64,000 nucleotides of DNA. Origin: Micrasema longulum. Its lineage: Eukaryota > Arthropoda > Insecta > Trichoptera > Brachycentridae. The stretch covers positions 1-64,000 of the forward strand of contig JAGVSM010000902.1 in NCBI GenBank assembly GCA_022494885.1, written 5' to 3'. The notes beneath the pieces were generated by a model that worked only from the letters and a program-made list of their open reading frames with translations, was not told the origin of the DNA and searched no databases. Below are positions 54,515 through 63,990 of this stretch, in pieces. Position numbers and translations under genes: made by a program. The first letter of the stretch is position 1, and each line of letters opens with the position of its first letter.

Positions 54515-56097
54515 TTTAAAAAAATAATAATAACCCTAATTGCATCAAATGGTACATATTATAGGTACTGTATTAAAAACCAATTGTTATGTGAAGGCAA
54601 AATGATCAAAAATGCTTCAGATACTAGGAAATATTGCAGTGAATTATAACATTAATGGAAATTGAATTCGGGAGCACATGAAAATTTCAATTCATACTGA
54701 GACTAAACGTGTTCATGGTTTGCTTAGTGAATTTTTCCGTTTAAAAGGTTTTTTATTAGATTATTTTAATACTAATACGTAAAACAGATATGTAAAAAAC
54801 ATAAACTGAAAAAGGGTTCAGCGTAAAGTGAGATTGTGTAACATAATTTTTATTTGAACAGTTATGGTCATAGTGATTTTATTATTGGAAAAAAATATTA
54901 AATCACAAAGATAACACAATATGATAGACCGTGAAATAAAGGTTAGAGAAAATGTTTTGAATATAAAATGCTCATGAGTAATTGGATATATCAGATGCGA
55001 GAAGTGACTAAATTTGCAATACTTAACAAAAAATATATTGATTATGATTAAACCATAATACTTAAGAATTGAATCATAAAATTAAGTGTTATTTTGTTTA
55101 GAAAATAATGTATTATTAAATTATGTGTTATATTGGAAAAATGTTGATTCACTAAATTTAAAGTATTAAACACCAAACTATTGATTTATAGATCTGAAAA
55201 TTTCTGAACCATTGTTCACCTGTTTTTGAATTCATTTGTTCACCTGTATTTTTATTTTTAATAAAGTATAGGTATGTTAATTTGTGTGTGTATGTCAGTA
55301 TAATAATACTACATGAATGTATCTATGTATACTGCCTGAATATTGGTATATATAGTCCCGACCTAACATAGACGTATCTAGCAAGTCGGGACATGAAAAT
55401 AATATATTTATTTTTTTTGGTACATATAATAATTAATTATTAAAATAAAATCAAAAAAATGTACTAATTTGGAGACTTTTTAACATAATAATTTTTAATT
55501 AGTCATAATTTATTTATTTGCTATAACGCCCAAAGGGCTTTTACACTTGTATATATACATATATGACGATGATTGTATTCATGCAATCCAAGATAATCAA
55601 AAAGCTTTATAAATTATTTTTTTATCTTATTGATGGCATTTGCCAAATACTGAATTTTAAAACTAACCCTAGTTTCGATCTCAATCTGCAAATGAAATAG
55701 CTAGTACTGCAAATCGAATTAGTGAAACTATTCGTAGCTCTAGTATTCCAGTGGTATAGAAACGTATCGAGCTTCCCAAGCGGTGATAGAATTATCTTGT
55801 AGTAGTTCTGATCACAACCATTTCAATGGACAGGCACAGCGGAAACAATTAATAACTGACGAATGTTCCAGAAACACATGTGTATAGATAATAGCTTAAA
55901 CTGGGAGACTACGAATTGAGAAATTAATGACTATCAAAGGTAGAAAAAAAGGTTAGTGACTAAAATTTCTAAAGCATAACACAAATCCATCTGTATGCAT
56001 TCATATTATAAATTAAAAATAACTTTGCACCGAAACCTTCCACAAAGACCTAAAATCATGTCTAAAGTTCAATCAAAACAGAGGTAGTTTTTCGAAC
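54515..56097. other. AT-rich stretch, nothing recognised
   Basis: Only a short hairpin (GTCCCGAC ... GTCGGGAC, 55361-55393) and a fragment TATAACGCCCAAAGGGC (55523) stand out. No gene seen. Confidence 0.45.
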
Positions 56098-56157
56098 AAG
56101 CATATTCACATATTATGTATCTTTTTTGGGTAATACCGTGTATGTTGGATTTGATCC

Positions 56158-56198
56158 GACGTTTCGGCTACCATTGCAGGAGCCATCTTCAGGGAAAA
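56158..56198 (-). ncRNA. Hammerhead-ribozyme-like motif, intact core
   Basis: Minus strand: TTTTCC, CTGAAGA (56192-56186, fits CUGANGA), a stem II with GGCT/AGCC, GAAA (56165-56162), then CGTC and GGATC. UCC/GGA forms a short stem I, and stem III is just A-C/G-U with no loop. This is the minimal form reported for Penelope-associated hammerheads that act as dimers. All 11 core positions I can check are present. Confidence 0.6.
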
Positions 56199-56293
56199 CT
56201 GTGTGTTTTATAAAGAAATGTATGTGTTTATGTACTAGTAATTTGTACCGTGTCATTTGTTCCCAGCACTACATATGACAAAAACGAATAGAT

Positions 56294-56492
56294 ATGTGCC
56301 TACTGCCGGCTGCGACACACTACAAATTACTAGTACATAAACATAATTATTCTTTCCTACAAAACTAGAAATGTGCCTACTGCCGGCTGCGACACAGTAC
56401 AAATTACTAGTACATAAACATAATTATTCTTTCCTACAAAACTAGAAATGTGCCTACTGCTGACTGTGACACGGTACAAATTACTAGTACAT
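56294..56492 (+). repeat. 77-bp tandem repeat in the loop
   Basis: Units start ATGTGCCTACTGCCGGCTGC at 56294, 56371 and 56448; the first two are nearly identical and the third runs into the right arm. Each contains TACAAATTACTAGTACATAA, which is also part of the arms, so the array grew from the arm end. Confidence 0.9.
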
Positions 56493-56524
56493 GAACACAT
56501 ACATTTCTTTATAAAACACACAGT

Positions 56525-56567
56525 TTTCCCTGAAGATGGCTCCTGCAATGGTAGCCGAACGTCGGAT
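56525..56567 (+). ncRNA. Hammerhead-ribozyme-like motif, one-base-deleted core
   Basis: Plus-strand mirror of 56158-56198: CTGAAGA at 56530-56536, the same stem II, but GAA instead of GAAA before CGTC (56557-56563). Loss of one core A should inactivate it. Confidence 0.55.
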
Positions 56568-56883
56568 CAAATCCAACATACACGGTATCACCCAAAAAAG
56601 ATACATAATATTGATAACAGTGACCGTGAAAACCTTCGCACCTATTTAAGCATATTCACCGTCACATTTTTAACTTTTTTGTAAAAGGTTGGGGAAAAAG
56701 TCAACATAGGTTCGACGTAATTTTTAGTAAACATTGTTCAAATAAAATAGCATAGAACATTTAAGTTTGTAAGTGAAAATTCTTGATAGAAGTTCATTGT
56801 AATATATTATAAAAAATAAAAGACGAGTGATACTTCAACCCACAAATTTGGAATATCCATAAAGCGGTTTTTCGCGACATTTT

Positions 56884-56930
56884 GACCAGTCTCGAAGATG
56901 TCGCGAAAGCGATGAAACCGGTCACCGGAT
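56884..56930 (+). ncRNA. Hammerhead-like motif (CCGG type)
   Basis: GACCAGT, CTCGAAGATG, TCGC-GAAA-GCGA, TGAAA, CCGGTC, ACCGG: same layout as 6683-6725, with one mismatch in stem I. The CUGANGA box is imperfect. Confidence 0.45.
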
Positions 56931-57012
56931 AATCCAAATTTGTGGATTAAAGTATCGCTCGTTTTTTATTTTCTATAGTAAAAATAGGATAGAATTCGTA
57001 AGTTAATTATAC

Positions 57013-57052
57013 CTTGATAAAGAAGCTTGTGTAGCTTTAAAACCGGTCGGTA
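57013..57052 (+). ncRNA. Hammerhead-like motif, degenerate
   Basis: CTTGATAAAG, AAGCT-TGTGT-AGCTT (stem II), TAAAAC, CGGTC, GG. It has the same order of parts; the CUGANGA box has decayed to TTGATAA. Confidence 0.35.
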
Positions 57053-57060
57053 GAAAAAAA

Positions 57061-57769
57061 AGTGGTTAAAAAAAAGTTGTTAAGAACAAAGTTGTTTTTT
57101 TTTATGAATTATGTATTTTGTTGGACTGTAAGAGATTGCTAGTGGCAATAAGTCTGCCATTTAACCCATGTATAACTTGTTTTCTTATTTTGTATGTATC
57201 ACAGTGCATATTTTGATAGATAAAGATTTATTACTAATAAAGCTAGTTAATGTTTTTTACTATAACCCAGTGATACAGCAGTCTGAAGACAAACAATATT
57301 TATTAAATGATAACATAAAACACATAATCAGTATAAAAATGAATCGTTTCGTACGAGTAATGAGAATTTCATGAATTATTAATATTAAAATAAGTGCTTG
57401 AATGATCCATCGCATAAAACCAACTCGAAATTTCTAACATTATAAATTTTAATATTAAAAAAAAAACGCAGAGCGCTACAACGCGGCGTAAAAATAGCAC
57501 TTAGTGAATTAAACTAATAATAATATTCATCAAATGCTAATTATATTCTTCTCTTAAAGATTTTCGAATACTTTATAGACTAATAAACAAATGCACAACG
57601 CAAATATGTTCATTAAAGATTTCTAACCAAAAAAATATGAAAATATTCTCTTGCCTTTAAATGAATCATTTTTATCTTGAATTAATCAGCACTCATCGGG
57701 AAAAGTCAGTCGACGTAATTGTTACGAGATTATATTTCAGTATATTATTAATATTATTATAATTTATAA
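57061..57769. other. AT-rich stretch with LINE-like 3' sequence
   Basis: 57100-57230 (GAGATTGCTAGTGGCAATAA, GTCTGCCATTT) resembles LINE 3' UTRs of the 'agagattgc ... ataaggccgcc' style. 57168-57374 is open but unrecognised. Confidence 0.3.
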
Positions 57770-57830
57770 AATACAAAATAATTTGTGTCCTCACTAGAGG
57801 GTATCCCGTGTATAAATAAATCTAACTCAG
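57770..57830 (-). mobile_element. LINE 3' tail, CTCGGCACGGG family, diverged
   Basis: Minus strand ACACGGGATACCCTCTAGTG then AGGACACAAATTATTTTGT aligns with the tail at 50740-50800. Confidence 0.5.
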
Positions 57831-57937
57831 ATTTTAAATGTAAACAAAGATCCCTGCTTTCGTGATAAATCATTGGCCATAATTCGATTTCGAAATTCGA
57901 TATAATACAAAAAAAAATCAAGGAGTTACGAAATGGA

Positions 57938-58216
57938 TTTTCCTTAGTGGGAGTGATTTGAGTAGTAAACTCCTTGATAATTTTTCGAATATTTGAGTTT
58001 ACTGTTTACCATATTGATGTGCCATATATATGTTATTTTTATTTTTAAAAATTGTTTTTTAGGTTTCTGATTCTATATTTGTGGTGATATACTCATGTAT
58101 CTAAGTCAACTAATTGCTCGTCCCATCTCAACACAGGACTTTTAGTCCCACGGAGTTGGGACTTATGTCTCAAATAATGTACAATAAACTTATGTATGTA
58201 AATAAATAAATAAATA
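57938..58216 (+). mobile_element. LINE 3' UTR (copy shared with 62007)
   Basis: TTTTCCTTAGTGGGAGTGAT, GAGTTTACTGTTTACCATAT, TGTGGTGATATACTCATGT, CGTCCCATCTCAACACAGGA and a TAAATAAATAAATAAA tail are shared over 280 bp with 62007-62278. No coding part. Confidence 0.75.
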
Positions 58217-58620
58217 TGGCTGTCGTAGATATTAAAATCCGAAATATTTAAAAAATACTATTTGATTATTTATTTGGGACAAATAGAAATAAACTATTCA
58301 CAATTCATTTCAGCTTTTTCGCAATAAAGAGATATTTACTCTATTTATATATTGCAACTTAATTAATGTTATTGGCGGCAACACAGTGGCTTTTCTCTAA
58401 GGGATTTCAAGTTCGATTCCCTGGAAGATCACAAATCATGAGTCGATTAGATTTCTCTGAAGCTTGAATGTTGCGAACACAATTATTGTTTTATTATATC
58501 ACTACTGCCATCAGGCCTAGACCTTCGCCTGCTGCGGTAGAAAAGAAATTCAGAAGTCAGCTATACCCCGGAATTTAAAAGTCATAACAATACCGTTTTC
58601 GAGTATGAAATACTCGATAG
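58217..58620. other. Unannotated stretch
   Basis: Contains GGCGGCAACACAGTGGC (58373) and GCCATCAGGCCTAGACC (58509), which have the style of repeat consensus but no partner here. Confidence 0.3.
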
Positions 58621-59774
58621 TTTTTACCCGCGGCTTCGCTCGCGTGGTATGACGGATAAATTAATTCATTTTCTCGTTTCGCAAAAAGAATTTTATCCGT
58701 TAGAATGATATGTTATTTTCGGGATAGAAAGTAAGTTGTATGGATTGCCGGTCTTCTAACTATTGCTATGAAAAAAATACGACGATCTGTTAGTCTATGG
58801 CGATGAAGTATCGTTATTCTGTTAACAAATTAAAAATCCTTTTACAATACCAAAACGAAAAGCAAATCAAACTAACTAACTATAGCAAGTCAATTTTAGA
58901 AACTTGAACTAATTTTAAATTGATTATTTTTGACAACCCCCCTTACCGCCAACTCATTTTCGAATAATGTTTCTCCTCTTTAAATATATAATTCCTATGT
59001 ACGTGTGATGTCACCGAACTCCTCCTAAACGGCTAAACCGATTTACGTGCGGTTTTCAGAGAAATATAGATCTTTGCGCTGTGCGTGTTCGTAGGTATTA
59101 AAATCTTCAATCTAACATGTAAAAAATAAGTTAGGAGCGTAAATGTTTTATTCATCAATCTACCAGGGTTGCATTTGAGGAGAATGCGTTTGCAAAAAAT
59201 AGAAAGATGTTGTTCTTTTGTGTATAAAAAAGTTTGTTTTGGAATTGATTTGGAACAAACCGCATTTGTTTTTTGTGAATCTCAATCAGATCCTTTCCTT
59301 AAATTCCTTATTATTTCTACCCATTTATTTATTTTTGTTGGATTTTTGTTAATACTAAAATAATATTAAATTCAATACATTTTTAAAAATCGGATTCCCA
59401 CATAAATACACCCCTTTGTTCGTGAGATGACCGGAGTTTGACGTTTGCAAAAAGAATGCCATATTTGAAAAAATATTTATTTTATTTTTTGGAATTCAAC
59501 CATAAACAAGTACCTAGGTACCTACTTAAATTCAATGTTTGAATATTAACATTTTTTAGTTTTGAAATTTAATCACAAACAAATAACTGAACGGTTTAGG
59601 TAGGCAGGAAGAAATGGCCTTAAGGCAATATGCTCGCCCTTATATGTACCTATATATATTGTATATGTATATAAAGTGTCAAATAAATAAATAAATACCT
59701 AGGTACCTACTTATTAATGAAAAGTATTTCCAAGCTAATAGCAGGCAGGACAGCGTCTGTCGGGTCCGCTAGTT
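58621..59774 (+). mobile_element. Helitron-like element (lepidopteran type), with nested LINE
   Basis: Starts TTTACCCGCGGCTTCGCTCGCG and ends CAGCGTCTGTCGGGTCCGCTAG/T. A CTAG end before T, with a GC-rich short palindrome just inside, suits a Helitron. The internal CTCCTAAACGGCTAAACCGA block is typical of this repeat type as I know it from moths and butterflies. No Rep/helicase ORF, so non-autonomous. A LINE tail with an 18-bp duplication is inserted at 59529-59695. Confidence 0.5.
59529..59695 (+). mobile_element. LINE 3' fragment with perfect 18-bp TSD
   Basis: TACCTAGGTACCTACTTA occurs exactly at 59511-59528 and 59696-59713. Between them lie 167 bp ending in CAAATAAATAAATAAA, with GGCCTTAAGGCAATATGCTC inside. 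This is a severely 5'-truncated, fairly recent LINE insertion (no mismatch in the duplication). Confidence 0.9.
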
Positions 59775-59926
59775 GTTTATATATTACAAACAAAAACAAC
59801 AAAGCATTTATAATATTAGTACGGATAGTGCCTAGTATTCGCAACAAATAAATAGTACATAATTTTTTTTAATATCGTGATATAACAATCGAATCGGGAA
59901 ACCTTTTTTTAAAAAACGCACCACTC
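59775..59926. other. Short AT-rich spacer
   Basis: Nothing recognised. Confidence 0.5.
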
Positions 59927-60049
59927 AGGGCTGGGATTCTGAACGCTATCGCGAGACAAGAGAACGCTTTGCTTGCATTTAATTTACATACTAATAACGC
60001 GCTAATAAAGCGTTCTCTACACCCACTAGAGCGTTAAGAATCGCACCCT
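59927..60049. mobile_element. MITE, relative of 1045-1143
   Basis: Ends AGGGCTGGGATTCTGAACGC and, reversed, AGGGTGCGATTCTTAACGC; inner inverted GAGAACGCTTTG / AAAGCGTTCTC. 123 bp, no coding sequence. Confidence 0.7.
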
Positions 60050-60125
60050 TGAAATGTTTTATTTCTTCTTTTTCCGGAAAAAATATGTTTTTTTTATGAT
60101 AGTTTTCTTTTTAAATTTGGAAATG

Positions 60126-60262
60126 AGTTTTCGACACACCTCGTACGTTTTCTAACGGGATTAATATCTGGAGAGTTTCCAGACCAGGGGAACAAGAACG
60201 TATTCCTGTTAGCCATTAAGGTATTTTCATATTGCCCGGTGGTAAGTTGCCCCTGCATGAAG
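60126..60262 (-). pseudogene. Tc1-like transposase relic
   Basis: Minus strand is open: YENTLMANRNTFLFPWSGNS then PDINPVRKRT. The W..NSPD.NP motif and the preceding hydrophobic strand are those around the second/third catalytic acids of Tc1 transposases (WP..SPDLNPIENLW). Only about 45 codons are left. Confidence 0.75.
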
Positions 60263-60289
60263 GTGTATGGACCTTATGTTATATCGAGG

Positions 60290-60720
60290 GTATTCTTAGA
60301 GGTGGGGGTCAGTGCTAGTAAAGCTCCTGACGTCACTGCGACCTGTGAAGATCTATTGTGACGGGTCCCCGTGAATAATTCTCGCCCTCCAAGCCCAGGT
60401 ATATAAAGAGCCTGGCAGAAGGCGAGAGTTTACATTTTGCTAAACCTCCCCCTCCAAGCCTATATCCGTAAAGTACCGGGCTATTAGGTAGGGGGCGAGC
60501 TCTTTAATATCCTCAGGTTTAACCAGCGGTCCCCCGAGGATGAGGCTCATTTTGCGATGTAAAGCATCACATTCACATATAATGTGTATAGGTGTTTCCT
60601 CATCTGCACTGCAGAACCTTCATCTAGAAGTTTCGGAAAGGTTTATTCTAGCGAGGTTTTTGTTTAATCTGCAGTGCCCGCAGTGAGGTATGGTAAAAGG
60701 GCAATAAAATATTTTTTAGG
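60290..60720 (-). pseudogene. LINE C-terminus (zinc knuckle) and 3' UTR relic
   Basis: Minus strand 60690-60480: GHCRLNKNLARINLSETSR-stop-RFCSADEETPIHIICECD then ALHRKMSLILGGP, the GH..L...L...G......C..C....E...H...EC motif that ends the ORF2 of RNase H-bearing LINEs. The first Cys is replaced by TGA. The UTR runs to about 60290 (ACTGACCCCCACC), a block also present at 4036-4066. Confidence 0.8.
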
Positions 60721-62006
60721 ACTTGTTGTAAGAAGTTTAGGTCATTGTTTCTTCTTACGAAAAATATCGTCCCATGTAAATTGTTCATAATACATGACCA
60801 TATCATTGTTGCGTGGGGTTATTTAATAGCTTTTACGAAACATGCCTAATTGCAGTATTTGTTTGGTGTTTTCCTGACAAATTGGCGGCTCTCTGTTACT
60901 GTTTCTAACTAACAACTGACACATCATCGTTGCGCCGGCAATAGCTGCCGTGACATTTTTTAAACAATTAAAAGAGATAATTTAAACGTTGTATTTTTGG
61001 TAATTTTTGGTGATATTTTTTTTATTAATATTAAAAAGGAAAAATACGTCATTTTAATGAGAAAAAAATATATATACTTATTTTGTTGAAACAAAATTGT
61101 GAGAAATTTACAATATGATACTTTTAAAAAAGAAAAATCAATTAACAAACATTGCCTGCACAACGACGACATATTATTACACCACCTGAAAAATAATGAA
61201 AATTTAAGGTTATTTTAAATCTGTCATTTCATTAAGTAAAATGATGTTTTGAAAATAAAATTTAAATAATTTCTTTTTTTACAACAAACTACCGAGTAAT
61301 TTTGATCTAGCCCGGCGCATTTTAATCTATTCATTTTCATTAGTGGTTTCAGTTTTGGAACTTTAAAGGGCGCCTGCGTTTCTAATTTGCTTAGTTAAGA
61401 AATAGCTTTAGTATTGCCACCGATATATTCATAGCCTCTTCTTTCAAATGTAATTTTTAAACTATTGCTGTTACACCACGGTTTTCTATGGCGCATTGAA
61501 TGTTTTTTTTATTTGTCCTGGGTGTTAGTTTTCAAATCCCACGACAGTTTTTTCGTCAACTGCTGGCAGCGACAGCTTTCTGTGAAAATTCGTTCACCGT
61601 TTGACAAGAAACGTGTTTTTTTTTTAGGTATTTCTATATCAAATAGTATTCCTAACTTCAGAAGCGCTATGATACTAGGATTTTTCCTCAGAAATGTCTG
61701 TCGTTTACCCATTATGTCATAAAAAAAGCTTTAATAATTAAAATATTTTATTTCTAAACTGAACTTTCACTGAGAAATGATATATGATTTATTTTTGGAC
61801 TTTCACCTACTCATTACCCGTGATAATTAGCCAGCTTTCTCAGAAAAGGGGTGTATAATAATAAAAATTCATAAATAATCGTCATGTTTTATACACTAAT
61901 AAAACCATTAACACAGAACTAATTGTTTATAATAAAAAGTCATAAATATATAAATATTAAGCTCTCAAGGACAAAAATTATTTTCAAGAAAGGCGTTAAG
62001 GACTGG
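60721..62006. other. AT-rich stretch, nothing recognised
   Basis: 61460-61720 is open on both strands without recognisable features; no shared repeats seen. Confidence 0.45.
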
Positions 62007-62278
62007 GTTTTCCTTAGTGGGAGGGATTTAAGTGGGAAACTCCTTGATGATTTTCCAAATGCTTGAGTTTACTGTTTACCATATTGATGTGATATTTATA
62101 TATATATGTTTTTTAAATATTTTTAATGTTTCTAATCCTATATTTGTGGTGATATACTCATGTGTCTGTGTCATATAATTGCTCGTCCCATCTCAACACA
62201 GGACTTTTAGTCCCATGGGGTTGGGACTTATTGTCTTAAAAAATATACAATAACCTGATGTGTGTAAATAAATAAATC
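62007..62278 (+). mobile_element. LINE 3' UTR (copy 2 of 57938)
   Basis: GTTTTCCTTAGTGGGAGGGA to GTAAATAAATAAATCC, same order and spacing as 57938-58216, with about 85 percent identity. Confidence 0.75.
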
Positions 62279-62345
62279 CACGGGATTTCAGAGCAATAAG
62301 ATATATAATGAGTGGCTCTAATTCGTCAAGAGGGCACTGTACATT

Positions 62346-62477
62346 ATAATTATTTATTTATTATATATACGGCCTAAGTCAAATACAACAGTTACATGAA
62401 GAAACATAAATGCAAGAAACTGAACAAAAATAACATAAAACTATTTAGCAAAGACAAACAAGGGCAAAACAATAATT
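62346..62477 (-). mobile_element. LINE 3' end (copy 2 of 49049)
   Basis: TTATTTATTTATTATATATACGGCCTAAG, then CAACAGTTACATGAAGAAAC and TTAGCAAAGACAAACAAG, nearly identical to 49049-49185. Confidence 0.65.
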
Positions 62478-62886
62478 ATATGAGTTTTAATGTATTTATT
62501 TAGGCACACGCTCACTTTGGTACTTTGTTATTTATCTCGCTCTCTCTCTCCTCTCTCAGCTTCGAAGTACCATCTAGTTACAAGTTACAAGTTAATCAAA
62601 ATGCACCATCGAAGCGGATATCGGAACACGGTTGACATAGTGCATCCCTCCCGTGCATTCATTAGCGCACCAATCAAATTGCCACACGATAAATTGATAG
62701 TACTGTGTCACGATTTAACGAAGATAACAGAAACATGTACCTAATCATTATACTGTTTAATATATATTTATATTGTTATCCAGAGTGCAATTCATTAGAC
62801 AAACAAGGCTGTTTTTCGACGTACTCATTTATTTATTTGTCAATTTACCTAACAGCCTACAGCGTTTGAAACATATTTTAATTTAC
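62478..62886. other. Unannotated stretch
   Basis: 62500-62745 is more complex and open (84 codons, plus) without a recognised domain; a short (CT)n run lies at 62538. Confidence 0.35.
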
Positions 62887-63001
62887 ATAGTGTGTAAAGT
62901 GGCCACTTAAACCAGCCAATGACAGGTCATAAGCCCTGTAGATGCCTAGACTTATATATTACCTTCTCTTAAATGTTCTTTATCTCTGTTATAATATGTT
63001 A
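62887..63001 (-). mobile_element. Hairpin element, family A (5' part)
   Basis: GTGTGTAAAGTGGCCACTTA, CATAAGCCCTGTAGATGCCT and TTCTTTATCTCTGTTATAAT are the reverse complement of the left arm and centre of 18591-18938. The second arm and tail are absent. Confidence 0.75.
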
Positions 63002-63554
63002 ATGTTTAAATTTCATAAGGATACGAACCACGGTAGAGAGTTATGATATATTAAAAAGTTGTATCACCCATCGATGGGAGGAGGGCGGTTTTGAAACTAT
63101 AGGTGTGTTTTTAAATATAATAAACTTATATGTATAACACTAATAATAAAGTTTTTATATTATAATAATTATTCCGATTCAATCAATAAAATTAAGTTTT
63201 TTTAATGATTTAATTTTCTTGTATTTGTCTTTGCGATATCTGCGCACATACATACATAGAACTTAATCGCAAATAGGAATTACGATAACACACCCATACA
63301 TTTTATGTTCTTTATATGGCTTTGTACACAAAGAAATCCAATTTAAGAAAATATTTATATAGGCTTCCATATCTGTGATTATGTCTGTATGGTAGGCTCA
63401 AAATAACATCCGAAGTGAATTTTGTTCGTATCTACATTTTACAGTAATTTACGAATTGTCATTATAAATGGAGGTGGGTTGCGTGTGATATGAGTGATTT
63501 TTGTATGATTTTATTATGTTTAATATGAACGGGCATGTTTTAAAATAATGTAAA
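63002..63554. other. AT-rich stretch, nothing recognised
   Basis: No gene or shared repeat seen. Confidence 0.5.
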
Positions 63555-63625
63555 ATGTTTCCCTCGGCACGGGACACCCAGCGAGGGAACGTTATACTGA
63601 ATGTAAAAAATATATCCAAAAAATT
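63555..63625 (+). mobile_element. LINE 3' tail, CTCGGCACGGG family
   Basis: CCCTCGGCACGGGACACCCA then GCGAGGGAACGTTATACTG aligns, on the plus strand, with the tail of the RT element at 50740-50800. Confidence 0.6.
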
Positions 63626-63689
63626 AAAAATATATTATAATAGGTAGACCTCAATTACTTTTAGCTATATTCAGTGGTTCTCGTAGACC

Positions 63690-63775
63690 GTGGGTCGGCA
63701 ACCGTTTATTGTAAAAGGACCAAATATTTTACGTGGTGATGACTGCGGGTCGCAGATGGGCCATGTGTCATTACA
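63690..63775. mobile_element. hAT terminal fragment
   Basis: ACCGTGGGTCGGCAACCGTT followed 20 bp on by GGACCAAATATTTTACGTGG and GCGGGTCGCAG has the style of hAT ends (CAG.GGTCGGCAACC). Only one end seen. Confidence 0.4.
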
Positions 63776-63801
63776 GTGTACCTACAATATTTGTGTACAA
63801 A

Positions 63802-63990
63802 TTGGTTTGTGGTCCCGTGGCTAGTGTCACGGACTAATGGATTGAACGGTCCGAGGTTCGAACTCCATCCTACCCTAACTTGATACCCATTTACTAATAG
63901 TGAGATATTTACAACTCATTAAAAATGGTCTCCGAAATTGAAATATTTGGGTAAATCATAAGAACGCAATGATTTATTTCCCAAAAAAAA
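63802..63990 (+). mobile_element. tRNA-derived SINE, family B
   Basis: TTGGTTTGTGGTCCCGTGGC (box A region), GAGGTTCGAACTCC (box B), body TATTTACAACTCATTAAAAA and 3' end AAATCATAAGAACGC. Full-length copy at the right edge of the window. Confidence 0.87.

Larger units (their letters stand above)
56098..56659. mobile_element. Inverted-repeat element with hammerhead-like cores (Penelope-type)
   Basis: Left arm 56109-56255 and right arm 56467-56609 are near-perfect reverse complements (about 145 bp). They enclose 2.6 copies of a 77-bp repeat. Each arm holds a hammerhead-like core pointing outward. The 12-mer AAGCATATTCAC lies at 56098-56109 and again at 56648-56659 and may be the target duplication, with about 35 bp of extra sequence on the right. 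No protein-coding part. Penelope-like elements are known to carry such ribozymes in their terminal repeats and to insert in inverted arrangements; the assignment is by that analogy. Confidence 0.65.
56750..57060. mobile_element. Second Penelope-type inverted cluster
   Basis: 56755-56806 is the reverse complement of 6903-6955. 56814-56850 (AAATAAAAGACGAGTGATAC) and 56934-56972 (reversed) are inverted arms around two opposed hammerhead-like cores, the left one partly deleted (CGGTTTTTCGCGACAT). A third core follows at 57013. Related to 6590-6957. Confidence 0.55.

Noticed and set aside
56294..56492. CRISPR-like array
   Set aside because: Only 2.6 directly adjoining 77-bp units without spacers, in a eukaryotic transposon.
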